NCBI RefSeq assembly: GCF_963681195.1
Contig: NZ_OY808997.1
Coordinates: 1,612,001 to 1,676,000, forward strand
DNA: 64,000 bases
Origin: Vibrio sp. 16
GTDB taxonomy: Bacteria; Pseudomonadota; Gammaproteobacteria; Enterobacterales; Vibrionaceae
Reading direction: 5' to 3'
Shown: positions 1-9,269 of the stretch, piece after piece
Layout of the letters: every line of letters begins with the position of its first letter
How positions within the stretch are numbered: the stretch's first letter is position 1
Translations under genes and position numbers: made by a program
Notes under the pieces: model-generated
Seen by the model: only the letters and a program-made list of their open reading frames with translations
What the model was told of the DNA's origin: nothing
The model's database searches: none

Positions 1-632
1 GCATCTTGATCCGATTCTGCAGGGAAAATGTCGATCACCTCTCCCCTAACGCGAAATTGACCGCGCTCAAAGGCAACATCATTACGACTGTATTGGAGCT
101 CTGCAAGACGACGCAAAATATCGCGCTGATCTAAAACATCACCGCGACGAATATGCAGCATCATTTGCAGATACGCTTCTGGATCACCCAAGCCATAAAT
201 CGCGGAGACCGACGCAACAATAATGGCATCTTTTCGCTCGAGCAGTGCTTTGGTGGCAGACAAACGCATCTGCTCAATATGTGCGTTTACTGAAGCGTCT
301 TTTTCAATGAAGGTGTCTGTTGTTGGGACATAGGCTTCTGGTTGGTAATAGTCGTAATACGAGACAAAGTATTCAACCGCATTGTGAGGAAAAAATGATT
401 TCATTTCCCCATACAGCTGCGCTGCTAGCGTTTTATTCGGTGCTAAGAGAATGGCTGGTCGTTGCGCTTTGGCGATCACATTCGCTAAAGTAAACGTCTT
501 ACCAGACCCTGTTACCCCGAGCAAAGTTTGGTGGGCTAACCCTGAATCTAAACCTTCTAGCAACTGATTGATGGCGGTCGGCTGATCACCCGATGGCTGA
601 TAATCCGATACCAATTCAAATACTTTACCCAT
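1..632 (-). CDS. uvrB: UvrABC excinuclease subunit B, N-terminal part
   Basis: UvrB is the helicase-like damage-verification subunit of nucleotide excision repair; it is loaded by UvrA and recruits UvrC. The visible 210 residues begin [20 protein letters not shown] and carry the Walker A motif GVTGSGKT near residue 40, followed by the stretch with [20 protein letters not shown] that contains the beta-hairpin used to probe damage. The start ATG is at 632 and the gene runs off the left edge, so the rest of the protein is outside the window. A LexA box lies 45 bp upstream, consistent with SOS control. The family call is secure. Confidence 0.97.
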   Translation of the reverse strand, partial: MGKVFELVSDYQPSGDQPTAINQLLEGLDSGLAHQTLLGVTGSGKTFTLANVIAKAQRPAILLAPNKTLAAQLYGEMKSFFPHNAVEYFVSYYDYYQPEAYVPTTDTFIEKDASVNAHIEQMRLSATKALLERKDAIIVASVSAIYGLGDPEAYLQMMLHIRRGDVLDQRDILRRLAELQYSRNDVAFERGQFRVRGEVIDIFPAESDQD

Positions 633-676
633 AGACACCTCGGCCCTATCCACTTTTCATCAATCCATTATTGTGA

Positions 677-692
677 CTGTATAAATATACAG
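677..692 (-). promoter_or_regulatory. LexA (SOS) box upstream of uvrB
   Basis: The 16-bp sequence CTGTATAAATATACAG matches the LexA consensus CTGT-N8-ACAG exactly and is nearly a perfect palindrome. It sits 45 bp before the uvrB start, where an operator overlapping the promoter is expected. SOS control of uvrB is established in enterobacteria; here it is inferred from the site. Confidence 0.9.
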
Positions 693-1024
693 AAACAATA
701 GCTGAGGAAAAAATATCTCGCTGTTTTAATAAATTTGTACTGTGATCGCTAGATCATCAATTTCAATCCTGTTACTATCTTCCGCCCTAGCAGAGACCAC
801 TTCTCAAAAAGCCTTTCAAATAGCTCACAAGTTATTCACATTTTCCCGCAACATCACTTGATCACAGAAATGATCCACTCGATCCAATTTAGTCACCAAA
901 TGACTAAAAATTAACCTGACGCTTTATTATACAACCGGTTACAAAATGATCTTTATTGATTATTTTTAGACTTAATACTCTACAAATCGATTGTTTATTA
1001 ATTGCTCAAGTTTAATTAACATAG

Positions 1025-1047
1025 TTATCCACAATTTTGGTGGATAA
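1025..1047. promoter_or_regulatory. DnaA-box dyad
   Basis: A perfect DnaA box TTATCCACA (1025-1033) is followed by an inverted near-match GGTGGATAA (1039-1047). The two form an 8-bp inverted repeat, TTATCCAC/GTGGATAA, with a short AT spacer. Whether DnaA binds here, and to what end, is not known from the sequence. Confidence 0.45.
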
Positions 1048-1133
1048 GTAAATCTAGCCTTTGTCTGATAAGGGCTACAAGAAAGTAAAGTTTTTTATTA
1101 CGCAAAAAATCATCATTCACAGCCTATTTAGTA

Positions 1134-1162
1134 TTGACAGGGTCAAACTGGATCGTTAAGAT
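1134..1162 (+). promoter_or_regulatory. Sigma-70 promoter of tRNA-Asn
   Basis: The -35 hexamer TTGACA (1134-1139) and -10 TAAGAT (1157-1162) are separated by 17 bp and followed by a GC-rich discriminator. That is typical of stringently controlled tRNA promoters. The tRNA begins 20 bp downstream. Confidence 0.85.
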
Positions 1163-1181
1163 TCGCCCCGCTTAAAGCAAT

Positions 1182-1257
1182 TCCTCCTTAGCTCAGTTGG
1201 TAGAGCGACGGACTGTTAATCCGCAGGTCGCTGGTTCGAGCCCAGCAGGAGGAGCCA
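1182..1257 (+). tRNA. tRNA-Asn (anticodon GTT)
   Basis: A 76-nt cloverleaf with acceptor TCCTCCT/AGGAGGA, anticodon loop CTGTTAA, T-loop GGTTCGAGCC and an encoded 3' CCA. It is single-copy in this window, with its own promoter and terminator. The sequence closely resembles the enterobacterial tRNA-Asn. Confidence 0.98.
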
Positions 1258-1270
1258 GATTTAGAGAAAA

Positions 1271-1296
1271 GCCCAATCGAGAGATTGGGCTTTTTT
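1271..1296 (+). terminator. Rho-independent terminator after tRNA-Asn
   Basis: Stem GCCCAATC/GATTGGGC with a GAGA loop followed by TTTTTT, 13 bp after the tRNA. Confidence 0.92.
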
Positions 1297-1505
1297 CGTA
1301 TTGATGGCGTTTACAACCTAAGTTCGATCGCGCTACACCCATCTGATAAGCATCGACGACCCTCTCTATCGATATTTCGTGCGACTTTTTGCCACCAAAT
1401 CCGTATAAATTTCACTCAACAGCATAAAACCTTATCTTTCCTTGGTTGTTATTGGCTTGGCAAAGCACGATAATATCGGGATCGGAATTTCTCAAATAAA
1501 TAACT

Positions 1506-2087
1506 ATGACCGAATATCTTTTGTTGTTGGTAGGCACTGTCCTAGTAAACAACTTTGTACTGGTGAAGTTTTTGGGCTTATGTCCATTTATGGGCGTGTC
1601 AAAAAAACTGGAAACAGCAATCGGAATGGGGTTAGCGACAACGTTCGTTTTGACCCTCGCCTCCGTGTGCGCCTACCTTGTTGAAAACTACATTCTAGCG
1701 CCTCTTGGTCTTCAATATCTCAGGACCATGAGCTTCATTCTAGTGATTGCTGTTGTCGTACAGTTCACGGAAATGGTGGTCCATAAAACCAGCCCAACAC
1801 TCTACCGCTTACTGGGGATTTTCTTACCCCTTATCACGACCAACTGTGCGGTTCTGGGTGTCGCGTTACTCAATATCAATGAAAACCATAACTTTATTGA
1901 ATCCATCATTTATGGTTTTGGTGCTGCGGTGGGATTCTCGTTAGTGCTGATTCTGTTTGCTTCCATGCGTGAACGTATTACCGCGGCTGACGTACCCGCT
2001 CCCTTTAAAGGTGCATCTATCGCAATGATTACCGCAGGACTTATGTCGCTGGCATTCATGGGCTTTACTGGGTTGGTGAAATTGTAA
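1506..2087 (+). CDS. rnfA: Rnf complex membrane subunit RnfA
   Basis: RnfA is an integral membrane subunit of the Rnf complex, which couples ferredoxin:NAD+ electron transfer to Na+ or proton movement. The 193-residue protein has about six hydrophobic segments. It carries the conserved FLGLCPFMG and TTNCAVLG motifs (Cys26 and Cys114) that, with the equivalent Cys residues in RnfE, are reported to hold an intramembrane iron-sulfur cluster. It opens rnfABCDGE and overlaps rnfB by one base. The 208 bp between the tRNA terminator and its start should hold the operon promoter; no confident -35/-10 pair was chosen. Confidence 0.97.
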   Translation: MTEYLLLLVGTVLVNNFVLVKFLGLCPFMGVSKKLETAIGMGLATTFVLTLASVCAYLVENYILAPLGLQYLRTMSFILVIAVVVQFTEMVVHKTSPTLYRLLGIFLPLITTNCAVLGVALLNINENHNFIESIIYGFGAAVGFSLVLILFASMRERITAADVPAPFKGASIAMITAGLMSLAFMGFTGLVKL

Positions 2088-2668
2088 TGAGCTCGATTCT
2101 AATTGCGGTATTAGCCGTAGCAGCATTGGCTGCCGTATTTGGCGCGATTCTTGGCTTTGCTTCTATTCGCTTTAAAGTGGAAGCGGATCCTATCGTAGAC
2201 CAGATCGACCACATCTTACCTCAGACTCAATGTGGTCAGTGCGGGTACCCAGGCTGTCGCCCGTATGCAGAAGCGATCGCGAACGGCGATGCCATTAATA
2301 AGTGTCCTCCAGGCGGGCAAGCTACGATTGAAAAACTGGCGGATTTAATGGGCGTAGAAGCTACAGAGTCAGCCCACGAACTGGATGATGTTAAGACCGT
2401 TGCCTTTATTCATGAAGATATGTGCATCGGCTGTACTAAGTGCATCCAAGCTTGTCCTGTCGATGCCATCGTGGGTGGCACTAAGGCACTGCACACCGTC
2501 ATAAAAGATGAATGTACAGGCTGCGATCTGTGTGTCGCGCCTTGTCCGACAGATTGTATTGAAATGATTCCTGTAGAAACCACTACAGCGAACTGGAAAT
2601 GGCAACTGGACGCCATTCCTGTTGTTGATATTACCGATTCTGCAGCCAAGCAGAAAAGTGTGAATTAA
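2087..2668 (+). CDS. rnfB: Rnf complex ferredoxin-like subunit RnfB
   Basis: RnfB is thought to be the electron entry point of the Rnf complex, taking electrons from ferredoxin. The 193 residues show an N-terminal membrane anchor (about 1-26), a four-Cys iron-sulfur motif CGQCGYPGC plus a later Cys (about 49-73), and two 4Fe-4S ferredoxin motifs, [12 protein letters not shown] and [12 protein letters not shown] (about 110-160). Start and stop interlock with rnfA (TAATG). Length and Cys content are normal for the gammaproteobacterial form. Confidence 0.97.
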   Translation: MSSILIAVLAVAALAAVFGAILGFASIRFKVEADPIVDQIDHILPQTQCGQCGYPGCRPYAEAIANGDAINKCPPGGQATIEKLADLMGVEATESAHELDDVKTVAFIHEDMCIGCTKCIQACPVDAIVGGTKALHTVIKDECTGCDLCVAPCPTDCIEMIPVETTTANWKWQLDAIPVVDITDSAAKQKSVN

Positions 2669-2676
2669 GGACTGGT

Positions 2677-5199
2677 ATGTTGTCATTAATCGAACAAATT
2701 AGAACGGGCGCTCTCTGGGATTTTCCAGGCGGTATTCACCCACCAGAAAACAAGCGACAGTCCATTCAATCACCCATCGCGCGTGCCAGTCTCCCTAGCG
2801 AGATTGTCTTGCCTGTCAAACAGCACATTGGCAAACCGGGTACGATAACCGTGAATGTGGGTGACGAGGTCAAAAAAGGCGAAGCCCTAACCAAGTACGA
2901 CACCAGCTTTATGCTACCTATCCACGCTCCAACCTCCGGCAAGGTTGTAGCGATAGAGCATAGAACAACCGCTCACCCTTCAGGATTATCTGAGCTGTGC
3001 ATTGTCATTCATCCAGATGGCGAAGAGACCTGGATAGATCGCGCATGCGTGGAAGACTATCGCCAATCCTCCCCTGATGAACTAATTGAAATTATCCGCC
3101 AAGCGGGTATTTCAGGCATGGGTGGCGCAGGCTTCCCGACGGCGAAGAAGATTCAATCTGGCTTAGCACGTACTGAGATATTAATCGTCAACGCGGCGGA
3201 GTGTGAACCGTACATCACCGCAGATGACATGTTGATGCAAGAACATGCCGACGAAATCATCCAAGGTATCGAAATTGTTGAGCATATTCTCAAGCCGAAA
3301 CTGACCATCATTGGCATTGAAGACAATAAACCAAACGCGGTCGCGGCTCTACAACACGCGGCACTGAATAAAGACATTGTCATCCGAGTGATTCCGACCA
3401 AATACCCTTCTGGTGGTGAGAAACAGCTCATCAAAATTCTTACCAATAAAGAAGTGCCAGCAAATGGGATACCTGCAGATATTGGTTTGCTGGTGCAAAA
3501 TGTCGGCTCGCTACAGGCTATCAAGCGCGCGGTTTGCGACGGCGAACCACTTATCGAGCGCATCGTTACTTTAACAGGCGATACCTTTAAGCAGCCAAGA
3601 AACGTTTGGGCGCGAATCGGTACTCCTGTGCAAGCGCTGCTCGATGAATTTGGCTACAAAGCCGATAAAAAACTGCCTCGCCTAATTATGGGCGGCCCTA
3701 TGATGGGGTTCACCTTGCCACATGCCAATGTGCCCATCACCAAAACCGCAAACTGCATCCTCGCACCGACTCGCAAAGAGATCTCACCAGACCACTATGA
3801 GATGGCGTGTATTCGTTGCGGTCAGTGTGCAGAAGTCTGCCCCGCGTCATTGCTTCCTCAACAACTCCAGTGGCACGCCAAAGCTGAAGAGTTCGATAAG
3901 TGTGAAGAGCTAAACCTAAAAGACTGTATTGAATGTGGGGCGTGTGCGTTTGTCTGCCCGAGTGAAATTCCACTTGTTCAATACTACCGCCAAGCAAAAG
4001 CAGAAATTCGCACTCGTAAAGAAGAAGCGGAAGCGGCAGAGCGCGCGAAAATACGCTTTGAAGAGAAAAAAGCGCGCATGGAGCGAGATAAAGCCGAACG
4101 AGAAAATCGCTTCAAGAAAGCGGCCGACGATCGTCGCAAAGAGATGAAAAACTCTGGCAGTGATGATGCGATCGCCGCCGCTATCGCACGCGTAAAAGCG
4201 CAAAAATCGGATAATGCAGCTGCTGAAAATGAGGTGAAACCTGCGGTTGCCGCTGCCATTGCCAAAGCGAAGGCGAAGCAGGCTGCTGCGCAACATTCAG
4301 GCAGTAGCGAACCCGACAATTCCGAAATGATGAAGTTGCGTGAGGAACGTAAACGCCAAGCTCGTGAGCGAAAAGCACAAAAAGCTCAACAATCGCCTTC
4401 AGAGCATAGTGCTGACAGCTCAGACAAAAAAGACGCTGTTGCTGCTGCCATCGCACGAGCAAAAGCGCGCAAAGCCGCGCAAGGAGCAGAGGAAGCTCAA
4501 CCGGAAGCTAAGCCTCAAGTTGAGGCAGCCGAAGCTGAACCTGCTCAAGCGGGAGACCCGAAAAAAGCCGCTGTAGCTGCAGCTATTGCACGAGCAAAAG
4601 CGCGTAAAGCTGCACAAGGAGCAGAGCAAACTCAACCGGAAACTAAGCCGCAAGTTGAGGAAACCGAAGCTGAGCCTGTACAGGCGGACGATCCGAAAAA
4701 AGCCGCTGTAGCAGCTGCCATTGCACGAGCAAAAGCGCGCAAAGCCGCGCAACAAACAGATCAAGCTCAACCAGAAGCGAAGCCTCAAATTGAGGAAACC
4801 GAGGTTGAGCCTGCGCAAGCAGACGATCCGAAAAAAGCCGCCGTTGCTGCTGCCATTGCACGAGCTAAAGCGCGTAAAGCCGCGCAAGGAGCAGAGGAAA
4901 CTCAACCGGAAACTAAGCCGCAAGTTGAGGAAGCCGAGGCTGAACCTGCTCAAGCGGACGATCCGAAAAAAGCCGCTGTCGCTGCTGCCATTGCACGAGC
5001 AAAAGCGCGTAAAGCTGCGCAAGAAGCAGAGCAAGCTCAACCAGAAGCGAAGCCGCAAGTTGAGGAAGCCGAGACTGAGCCTGCTCAAGCGGACGATCCG
5101 AAAAAAGTTGCTGTTGCTGCTGCCATTGCACGAGCCAAAGCGCGCAAAGCTGCGCAACAACAAGCAAAAGAACAACAAAATTCTGAGGAGAAAGAGTAG
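2677..5199 (+). CDS. rnfC: Rnf complex NADH-binding subunit RnfC with long repeat tail
   Basis: RnfC is the peripheral subunit that carries FMN and exchanges electrons with NAD(H). The 840 residues contain an N-terminal barrel-sandwich region, a nucleotide/FMN-binding region around [12 protein letters not shown] (about 145-157), and two 4Fe-4S motifs, [12 protein letters not shown] (about 378) and [12 protein letters not shown] (about 417). From about residue 440 it becomes a charged helical Lys/Glu/Ala tail. From residue 584 this consists of five full 45-residue repeats plus a partial one. The start is 8 bp after rnfB, and the stop overlaps the GTG start of rnfD by one base. The tail's function is unknown; repeat number probably varies between strains. 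Confidence 0.96.
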   Translation: MLSLIEQIRTGALWDFPGGIHPPENKRQSIQSPIARASLPSEIVLPVKQHIGKPGTITVNVGDEVKKGEALTKYDTSFMLPIHAPTSGKVVAIEHRTTAHPSGLSELCIVIHPDGEETWIDRACVEDYRQSSPDELIEIIRQAGISGMGGAGFPTAKKIQSGLARTEILIVNAAECEPYITADDMLMQEHADEIIQGIEIVEHILKPKLTIIGIEDNKPNAVAALQHAALNKDIVIRVIPTKYPSGGEKQLIKILTNKEVPANGIPADIGLLVQNVGSLQAIKRAVCDGEPLIERIVTLTGDTFKQPRNVWARIGTPVQALLDEFGYKADKKLPRLIMGGPMMGFTLPHANVPITKTANCILAPTRKEISPDHYEMACIRCGQCAEVCPASLLPQQLQWHAKAEEFDKCEELNLKDCIECGACAFVCPSEIPLVQYYRQAKAEIRTRKEEAEAAERAKIRFEEKKARMERDKAERENRFKKAADDRRKEMKNSGSDDAIAAAIARVKAQKSDNAAAENEVKPAVAAAIAKAKAKQAAAQHSGSSEPDNSEMMKLREERKRQARERKAQKAQQSPSEHSADSSDKKDAVAAAIARAKARKAAQGAEEAQPEAKPQVEAAEAEPAQAGDPKKAAVAAAIARAKARKAAQGAEQTQPETKPQVEETEAEPVQADDPKKAAVAAAIARAKARKAAQQTDQAQPEAKPQIEETEVEPAQADDPKKAAVAAAIARAKARKAAQGAEETQPETKPQVEEAEAEPAQADDPKKAAVAAAIARAKARKAAQEAEQAQPEAKPQVEEAETEPAQADDPKKVAVAAAIARAKARKAAQQQAKEQQNSEEKE
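4426..5196 (+). repeat. 135-bp in-frame tandem repeats in rnfC
   Basis: Five copies of a 135-bp unit start at 4426, 4561, 4696, 4831 and 4966, with a truncated sixth from 5101. Each encodes [19 protein letters not shown] followed by a Gln/Glu/Pro-rich linker ending in DDP. Copies differ at several positions, so they are old enough to have diverged. Two more degenerate AAAIA-type units precede them (about 4165-4290). Confidence 0.95.
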
Positions 5200-6245
5200 T
5201 GGCCTTTTTTATTGCCAGCTCACCCCATGCGCACAGTCGCAGAAGCACTCCTGACCTAATGAAGTGGGTTGCCTTATGTGCACTACCAGGCTTGGCAGCA
5301 CAAACCTACTTCTTTGGTTGGGGAACCCTAATTCAGCTAATACTCGCTTTAGCTGTCGGCTTAAGCCTAGAAGCGTTAGTGATGGTTTGCCGCAAGCGCT
5401 CTCCGATGTCGGCACTGCGTGACAACAGCGCCGTAGTAACCGCTTGGTTGCTTGCGATCGCCATTCCACCATTCTCTCCTTGGTGGATTGTTGTCATCGG
5501 TCTTATTTTTGCCATTGTCATCGCGAAGCACTTGTATGGCGGCATAGGACAGAACCTATTCAATCCTGCCATGGTCGCTTATGTCGTCTTGCTCATCTCT
5601 TTCCCTGTCCAGATGACAAGCTGGGTATCACCGAATGAGCTGCAAGCGACATCTATCTCAATGGGGGATGCATTCTCGCTCATCTTTACCGGATTCAACT
5701 TAGATGGTCTATCGCTGCAACAAATTCGCACAGGTATCGATGGGGTTACGATGGCAACGCCACTGGATGCGTTTAAGACAGCCCTTCTTACCGGAAATAC
5801 CGCGAGCGAAGCGATGTCTCAGCCACAATTTGGCGCTCTTGCTGGCATTGGCTGGGAATGGGTGAACTTAGCGTATCTGATTGGCGGTCTTGCGTTAATT
5901 AAACTTCGCGTCATTAGTTGGCATATTCCCGTCAGCTTTTTACTGGGTCTAACGGCGGCAAGTGGCCTGTTCCTATTATTGGCTCCGGGTGAAACCGCTT
6001 CACCAATACTGCACCTGCTCTCTGGGGCAACCATGCTAGGCGCGTTTTTTATCGCAACTGACCCAGTCTCTGCGTCAACCACGGTTAAGGGACGTTTGAT
6101 ATTCGGTGCTTTCATAGGTGTGATGGTGTTTATTATTCGAAGCTGGGGCGGCTTCCCAGACGGTGTCGCTTTTGCCGTTCTTTTAGGCAATATGTGCGTC
6201 CCTCTGATCGACTATTACACTAAGCCACGTACCTATGGACACTAA
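5199..6245 (+). CDS. rnfD: Rnf complex membrane flavoprotein RnfD
   Basis: RnfD is an integral membrane subunit carrying a covalently bound FMN. The 348 residues have several hydrophobic segments. The flavinylation motif [12 protein letters not shown] places Thr at residue 187, the position reported for the V. cholerae protein. The start is GTG at 5199, overlapping the rnfC stop (TAGTG), which indicates translational coupling. rnfG follows after 8 bp. No sign of damage. Confidence 0.97.
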   Translation: MAFFIASSPHAHSRRSTPDLMKWVALCALPGLAAQTYFFGWGTLIQLILALAVGLSLEALVMVCRKRSPMSALRDNSAVVTAWLLAIAIPPFSPWWIVVIGLIFAIVIAKHLYGGIGQNLFNPAMVAYVVLLISFPVQMTSWVSPNELQATSISMGDAFSLIFTGFNLDGLSLQQIRTGIDGVTMATPLDAFKTALLTGNTASEAMSQPQFGALAGIGWEWVNLAYLIGGLALIKLRVISWHIPVSFLLGLTAASGLFLLLAPGETASPILHLLSGATMLGAFFIATDPVSASTTVKGRLIFGAFIGVMVFIIRSWGGFPDGVAFAVLLGNMCVPLIDYYTKPRTYGH

Positions 6246-6253
6246 GGAGCAGC

Positions 6254-6889
6254 ATGTTAAACGCAATTCGTAAAAATGGTGTTGTCCTTGCCGCATTTGC
6301 TTGTGCTTCCACAGGCTTAGTCGCGTTGACGCACTACTTAACCAAAGACCAGATCCACCAGCAAGAGCAAGCTCAGCTGTTGTCAGTACTCAACCAAGTG
6401 ATTCCTCAAGAGTTGCATGACAACGATCTATATCAAGCCTGCACACTTGTCAGTGACTCTGCTTTAGGCACCGAACAACCTATGCCGGTTTACATGGCAT
6501 CGATCTCAGGACAACCCTCTGCATTGGCCATCGAAGCCATTGCACCTGATGGCTACAATGGCGCGATCAAATTGATTGTTGGCATTGCACAAAACGGAAA
6601 AGTTCTTGGTTCACGTATTCTAAGCCATCAAGAAACACCTGGCTTAGGTGACAAGATTGACCTGCGTGTCAGCGATTGGATGTTGAGTTTTTCGGGCAAA
6701 ACGGTAACTGAAGAAAACCAATCAACCTGGAAAGTGCGTAAAGATGGCGGGCAATTCGATCAGTTTACTGGGGCAACCATTACACCGCGTGCTGTCGTAA
6801 AAGCCGTCAAGAATACCGTCTCTTACGTCAACACACATCGTGAGCAAATTCTCAACCAACCTCTAAACTGCGGAGGCAACAATGAGTGA
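6254..6889 (+). CDS. rnfG: Rnf complex covalent flavoprotein RnfG
   Basis: RnfG is a membrane-anchored periplasmic subunit with an FMN linked covalently to Thr. The 211 residues begin with one transmembrane helix (about 8-27). The FMN-binding domain ends in [14 protein letters not shown], where Thr175 of TGAT is the expected flavin attachment site. An AGGAGC ribosome-binding site precedes the ATG. The gene overlaps the start of rnfE by 8 bp. Confidence 0.97.
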   Translation: MLNAIRKNGVVLAAFACASTGLVALTHYLTKDQIHQQEQAQLLSVLNQVIPQELHDNDLYQACTLVSDSALGTEQPMPVYMASISGQPSALAIEAIAPDGYNGAIKLIVGIAQNGKVLGSRILSHQETPGLGDKIDLRVSDWMLSFSGKTVTEENQSTWKVRKDGGQFDQFTGATITPRAVVKAVKNTVSYVNTHREQILNQPLNCGGNNE

Positions 6890-7571
6890 ACACAAAGCAC
6901 TGATTAAAAATGGCATGTGGGACAACAACCCCGCACTGGTGCAGCTCCTCGGGCTTTGTCCACTGTTGGCGGTCTCTTCCACTGTCACCAACGCACTTGG
7001 ACTGGGTATCGCCACGCTGTTGGTTCTCGTCGGATCCAACGTCACCGTTTCTCTAGTACGCGACTACGTACCAAAAGAAGTGCGTATCCCAGTGTTTGTA
7101 ATGATCATTGCCGCACTGGTGACCTGTGTTCAGCTATTAATGAACGCATACGCCTATGGTTTGTACCTGTCGCTTGGGATTTTCATTCCACTGATCGTAA
7201 CCAACTGCATCATCATTGGCCGCGCAGAAGCCTTCGCATCTAAAAATGATGTTTTACCGTCTGCGCAAGATGGTTTTTGGATGGGAATGGGCATGACAAG
7301 CGTGTTAGTCGTTCTCGGTGCAATGCGTGAAGTGATAGGCAATGGCACTTTATTTGATGGTGCAGACTTACTACTTGGTGAATGGGCCAAAGCGTTGAGA
7401 ATCGAAGTCTTTCAGTTTGATAACAGCTTCTTGCTTGCCCTTCTCCCTCCGGGTGCCTTTATTGGTGTGGGGCTACTCATTGCCGTCAAAAATATCATCG
7501 ATAAACAACTTGAAGCTCGCCAACCAAAACAAGAAAAACCAACGATAGAACGAGCGCGAGTAACAAACTAA
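6882..7571 (+). CDS. rnfE: Rnf complex membrane subunit RnfE
   Basis: RnfE is the membrane partner of RnfA and shares its fold in inverted topology. The 229 residues have about six hydrophobic segments and the paired motifs LLGLCPLLA (Cys26) and VTNCIIIG (Cys109). These mirror the RnfA Cys motifs and probably complete the shared iron-sulfur site. It overlaps rnfG by 8 bp. The hydrophilic C-terminal tail (from about 205) is rich in Lys, Glu and Arg. nth follows after 29 bp with no terminator between. Confidence 0.97.
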   Translation: MSEHKALIKNGMWDNNPALVQLLGLCPLLAVSSTVTNALGLGIATLLVLVGSNVTVSLVRDYVPKEVRIPVFVMIIAALVTCVQLLMNAYAYGLYLSLGIFIPLIVTNCIIIGRAEAFASKNDVLPSAQDGFWMGMGMTSVLVVLGAMREVIGNGTLFDGADLLLGEWAKALRIEVFQFDNSFLLALLPPGAFIGVGLLIAVKNIIDKQLEARQPKQEKPTIERARVTN

Positions 7572-7600
7572 CAATAAAAAACACTGGAAAGCAGCCTCAA

Positions 7601-8242
7601 ATGAACAAAGATAAACGCCGTCAAATATTAGAACGGCTGAGAGCAGACAACCCAAACCCGCAAACCGAGCTCAACTGGAGCACCCCTTTTGAGTTGTTGA
7701 TTGCGGTCCTGCTTTCAGCGCAAGCCACCGATGTCAGTGTCAACAAAGCAACGGATAAGCTCTACCCTGTTGCCAACACCCCTCAGGGATTGTTTGATTT
7801 AGGGGTGGATGGTGTCAAAGAGTACATTAAGACCATCGGCTTGTTTAACTCGAAAGCTGAGAACGTGATTAAAACGTGTCAGATCTTATTGGAAAAACAC
7901 AATGGTGAAGTACCAGAAGATCGCGAGGCACTAGAAGCCTTGCCGGGTGTCGGGCGTAAAACGGCGAATGTGGTGCTCAATACGGCCTTTGGTTGGCCTA
8001 CCATTGCCGTCGATACCCACATCTACCGTGTATCCAATCGCACTAAATTTGCTATGGGCAAAAATGTCGACCAAGTTGAAGAGAAATTGCTTAAGGTCGT
8101 ACCCAAAGAATTCAAATTGGATGTCCATCACTGGCTCATTCTTCATGGCCGCTATACTTGTGTGGCGCGCAAGCCGCGCTGCGGAAGCTGTATTATTGAA
8201 GACCTGTGTGAATTCAAAGAAAAAGTCTATCCAGAAAGTTAG
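7601..8242 (+). CDS. nth: Endonuclease III
   Basis: Nth is a bifunctional DNA glycosylase/AP lyase that removes oxidised pyrimidines in base excision repair. The 213 residues show the helix-hairpin-helix LPGVGRKTANVV with the catalytic Lys, the catalytic Asp in VDTHIYRV, and the C-terminal 4Fe-4S loop C-X6-C-X2-C-X5-C (CVARKPRCGSCIIEDLC). It lies 29 bp after rnfE and 11 bp before gloA, so it is probably co-transcribed. The rnf-nth link is common in gammaproteobacteria. Confidence 0.97.
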   Translation: MNKDKRRQILERLRADNPNPQTELNWSTPFELLIAVLLSAQATDVSVNKATDKLYPVANTPQGLFDLGVDGVKEYIKTIGLFNSKAENVIKTCQILLEKHNGEVPEDREALEALPGVGRKTANVVLNTAFGWPTIAVDTHIYRVSNRTKFAMGKNVDQVEEKLLKVVPKEFKLDVHHWLILHGRYTCVARKPRCGSCIIEDLCEFKEKVYPES

Positions 8243-8253
8243 GAGAGTGAACA

Positions 8254-8670
8254 ATGTCAAACGGACGCATTCTGCACACTATGCTTCGCGTAGGTGATCT
8301 TGATAAATCAATCCAGTTTTACACCGAAGTCATGGGAATGACTCTACTTCGCACCAATGAAAACAAGCAGTACGAATACACGCTTGCATTCTTAGGTTAT
8401 GGTGATGAATCGCAAGGTGCCGTGATTGAGTTAACTTACAACTGGGGTACGAGTGAGTACGACCTTGGTACCGCATTTGGCCATATCGCAATAGGTGTCG
8501 ACGACATCTACACCACTTGTGACGCAATCAAAGCGGCAGGTGGCAACGTGACCCGAGAGCCAGGCCCAGTAAAAGGTGGTTCAACACATATTGCCTTTGT
8601 GAAAGACCCTGATGGCTACATGATCGAGCTTATTCAGAACAAATCGGCCACAGCGGGGCTAGAAGGTTAA
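8254..8670 (+). CDS. gloA: Lactoylglutathione lyase (glyoxalase I)
   Basis: GloA converts the hemithioacetal of methylglyoxal and glutathione to S-lactoylglutathione. The 138-residue protein has the two beta-alpha-beta-beta-beta modules of the vicinal-oxygen-chelate fold. The four expected metal ligands are visible: His in RILHTMLRV, Glu in VIELTYNW, His in FGHIAIGV and Glu in YMIELIQN. It is the last gene before a clear terminator. Confidence 0.97.
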   Translation: MSNGRILHTMLRVGDLDKSIQFYTEVMGMTLLRTNENKQYEYTLAFLGYGDESQGAVIELTYNWGTSEYDLGTAFGHIAIGVDDIYTTCDAIKAAGGNVTREPGPVKGGSTHIAFVKDPDGYMIELIQNKSATAGLEG

Positions 8671-8690
8671 ACGACCGAATCAAGTATGGA

Positions 8691-8720
8691 ATAAGGCAGC
8701 AACACGCTGTCTTATTTTTT
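8691..8720 (+). terminator. Terminator of the rnf-nth-gloA unit
   Basis: Stem AAGGCAGC/GCTGTCTT (one G-U pair) with an AACAC loop, followed by ATTTTTT. Confidence 0.85.
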
Positions 8721-8730
8721 AACCTTTACT

Positions 8731-8745
8731 TGATAATAATTATCA
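8731..8745 (+). promoter_or_regulatory. Fur box
   Basis: TGATAATAATTATCA is a perfect 7-1-7 palindrome matching the Fur core TGATAAT-N-ATTATCA. It lies 38 bp before the following start codon, overlapping the expected promoter. This suggests iron repression. Confidence 0.85.
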
Positions 8746-8783
8746 TTTAATCTCACTCTACTAATCACGAGGAGAATGAGATC

Positions 8784-9221
8784 ATGGGTATTGCAGAGTG
8801 GGAGAAACATACATTGCTCGCAGACATGGCAATGAATGAAGAGGATCACTTACGGAGTATTCTTCACTATCAACAAGCATTAACACTCAGTGAGCGTATC
8901 GGAGATGCCGATGACGTTGACGTCGAAGATCGCTTAATGATTTCGGTGATATCTTGTCACAATATGGCGATGTTCTGGCGCCAGATGGGTGATGTACCCT
9001 ACGAGCTTAAATACCTTCAACTCGCATCTGAAAAAGTTTTAACCTTGGTTCCACAATGTCCAAACAGTGATTGTGACGCCTTTATCGATTCGATGGGGTG
9101 TTGTAAAAAAGCGTTGATCGAGTTTATGAAGCGCCATCCCAATCCGAAAATTGCCCAGCTAGTGCAAGATATCGACACCGCGACCAACTGCAATCTTATT
9201 GCTAAGTTCCGTTTAAACTAA
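8784..9221 (+). CDS. DUF2753-like Vibrio protein, probably Fur-regulated
   Basis: The 145-residue soluble protein has no signal peptide. It is predicted to be largely alpha-helical, with a TPR-like start (YQQALTLSERIGDADDVD). It contains a small Cys cluster, CPNSDCDAF and GCCKKAL, around residues 92-112. I associate it from memory with the DUF2753 family found in Vibrio; its function is unknown. A strong AGGAGAATGAG ribosome-binding region precedes the ATG. The perfect Fur box just upstream is the main clue and points to a role under iron limitation. The next gene, motY, converges on it. Confidence 0.8.
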   Translation: MGIAEWEKHTLLADMAMNEEDHLRSILHYQQALTLSERIGDADDVDVEDRLMISVISCHNMAMFWRQMGDVPYELKYLQLASEKVLTLVPQCPNSDCDAFIDSMGCCKKALIEFMKRHPNPKIAQLVQDIDTATNCNLIAKFRLN

Positions 9222-9236
9222 TCACCGATTCTGATC

Positions 9237-9265
9237 AAAATAGCCAGCGACATGCTGGCTATTTT
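9237..9265. terminator. Bidirectional terminator between the DUF2753-like gene and motY
   Basis: Stem AATAGCCAGC/GCTGGCTATT flanked by A-rich and T-rich runs, placed between convergent genes. Confidence 0.88.
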
Positions 9266-9269
9266 CGTT

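Larger units (their letters stand above)
633..1133. other. AT-rich gene-free region between uvrB and tRNA-Asn
   Basis: About 500 bp without a plausible gene. The left end holds the uvrB LexA box. The remainder is AT-rich with several GATC sites and DnaA-box-like 9-mers: TTATTCACA at 832-840 (one mismatch) and the dyad at 1025-1047. No conserved ORF, RNA gene or transposon end was recognised. Confidence 0.5.

Noticed and set aside
633..1133. A crtS-type chromosome 2 replication trigger site
   Set aside because: Only DnaA-box-like words were seen. The known V. cholerae crtS lies near other genes as far as I recall, and no matching structure could be confirmed by eye.
1442..1684. 80-residue ORF overlapping the start of rnfA
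   Set aside because: It is out of frame with rnfA, has no recognisable features and lies within strongly conserved coding sequence.
4420..5178. 252-residue minus-strand ORF inside rnfC
   Set aside because: It is the antisense shadow of the 135-bp repeats; its Leu/Arg/Ser-rich repeats mirror the Lys/Ala codons of RnfC and it has no start context.
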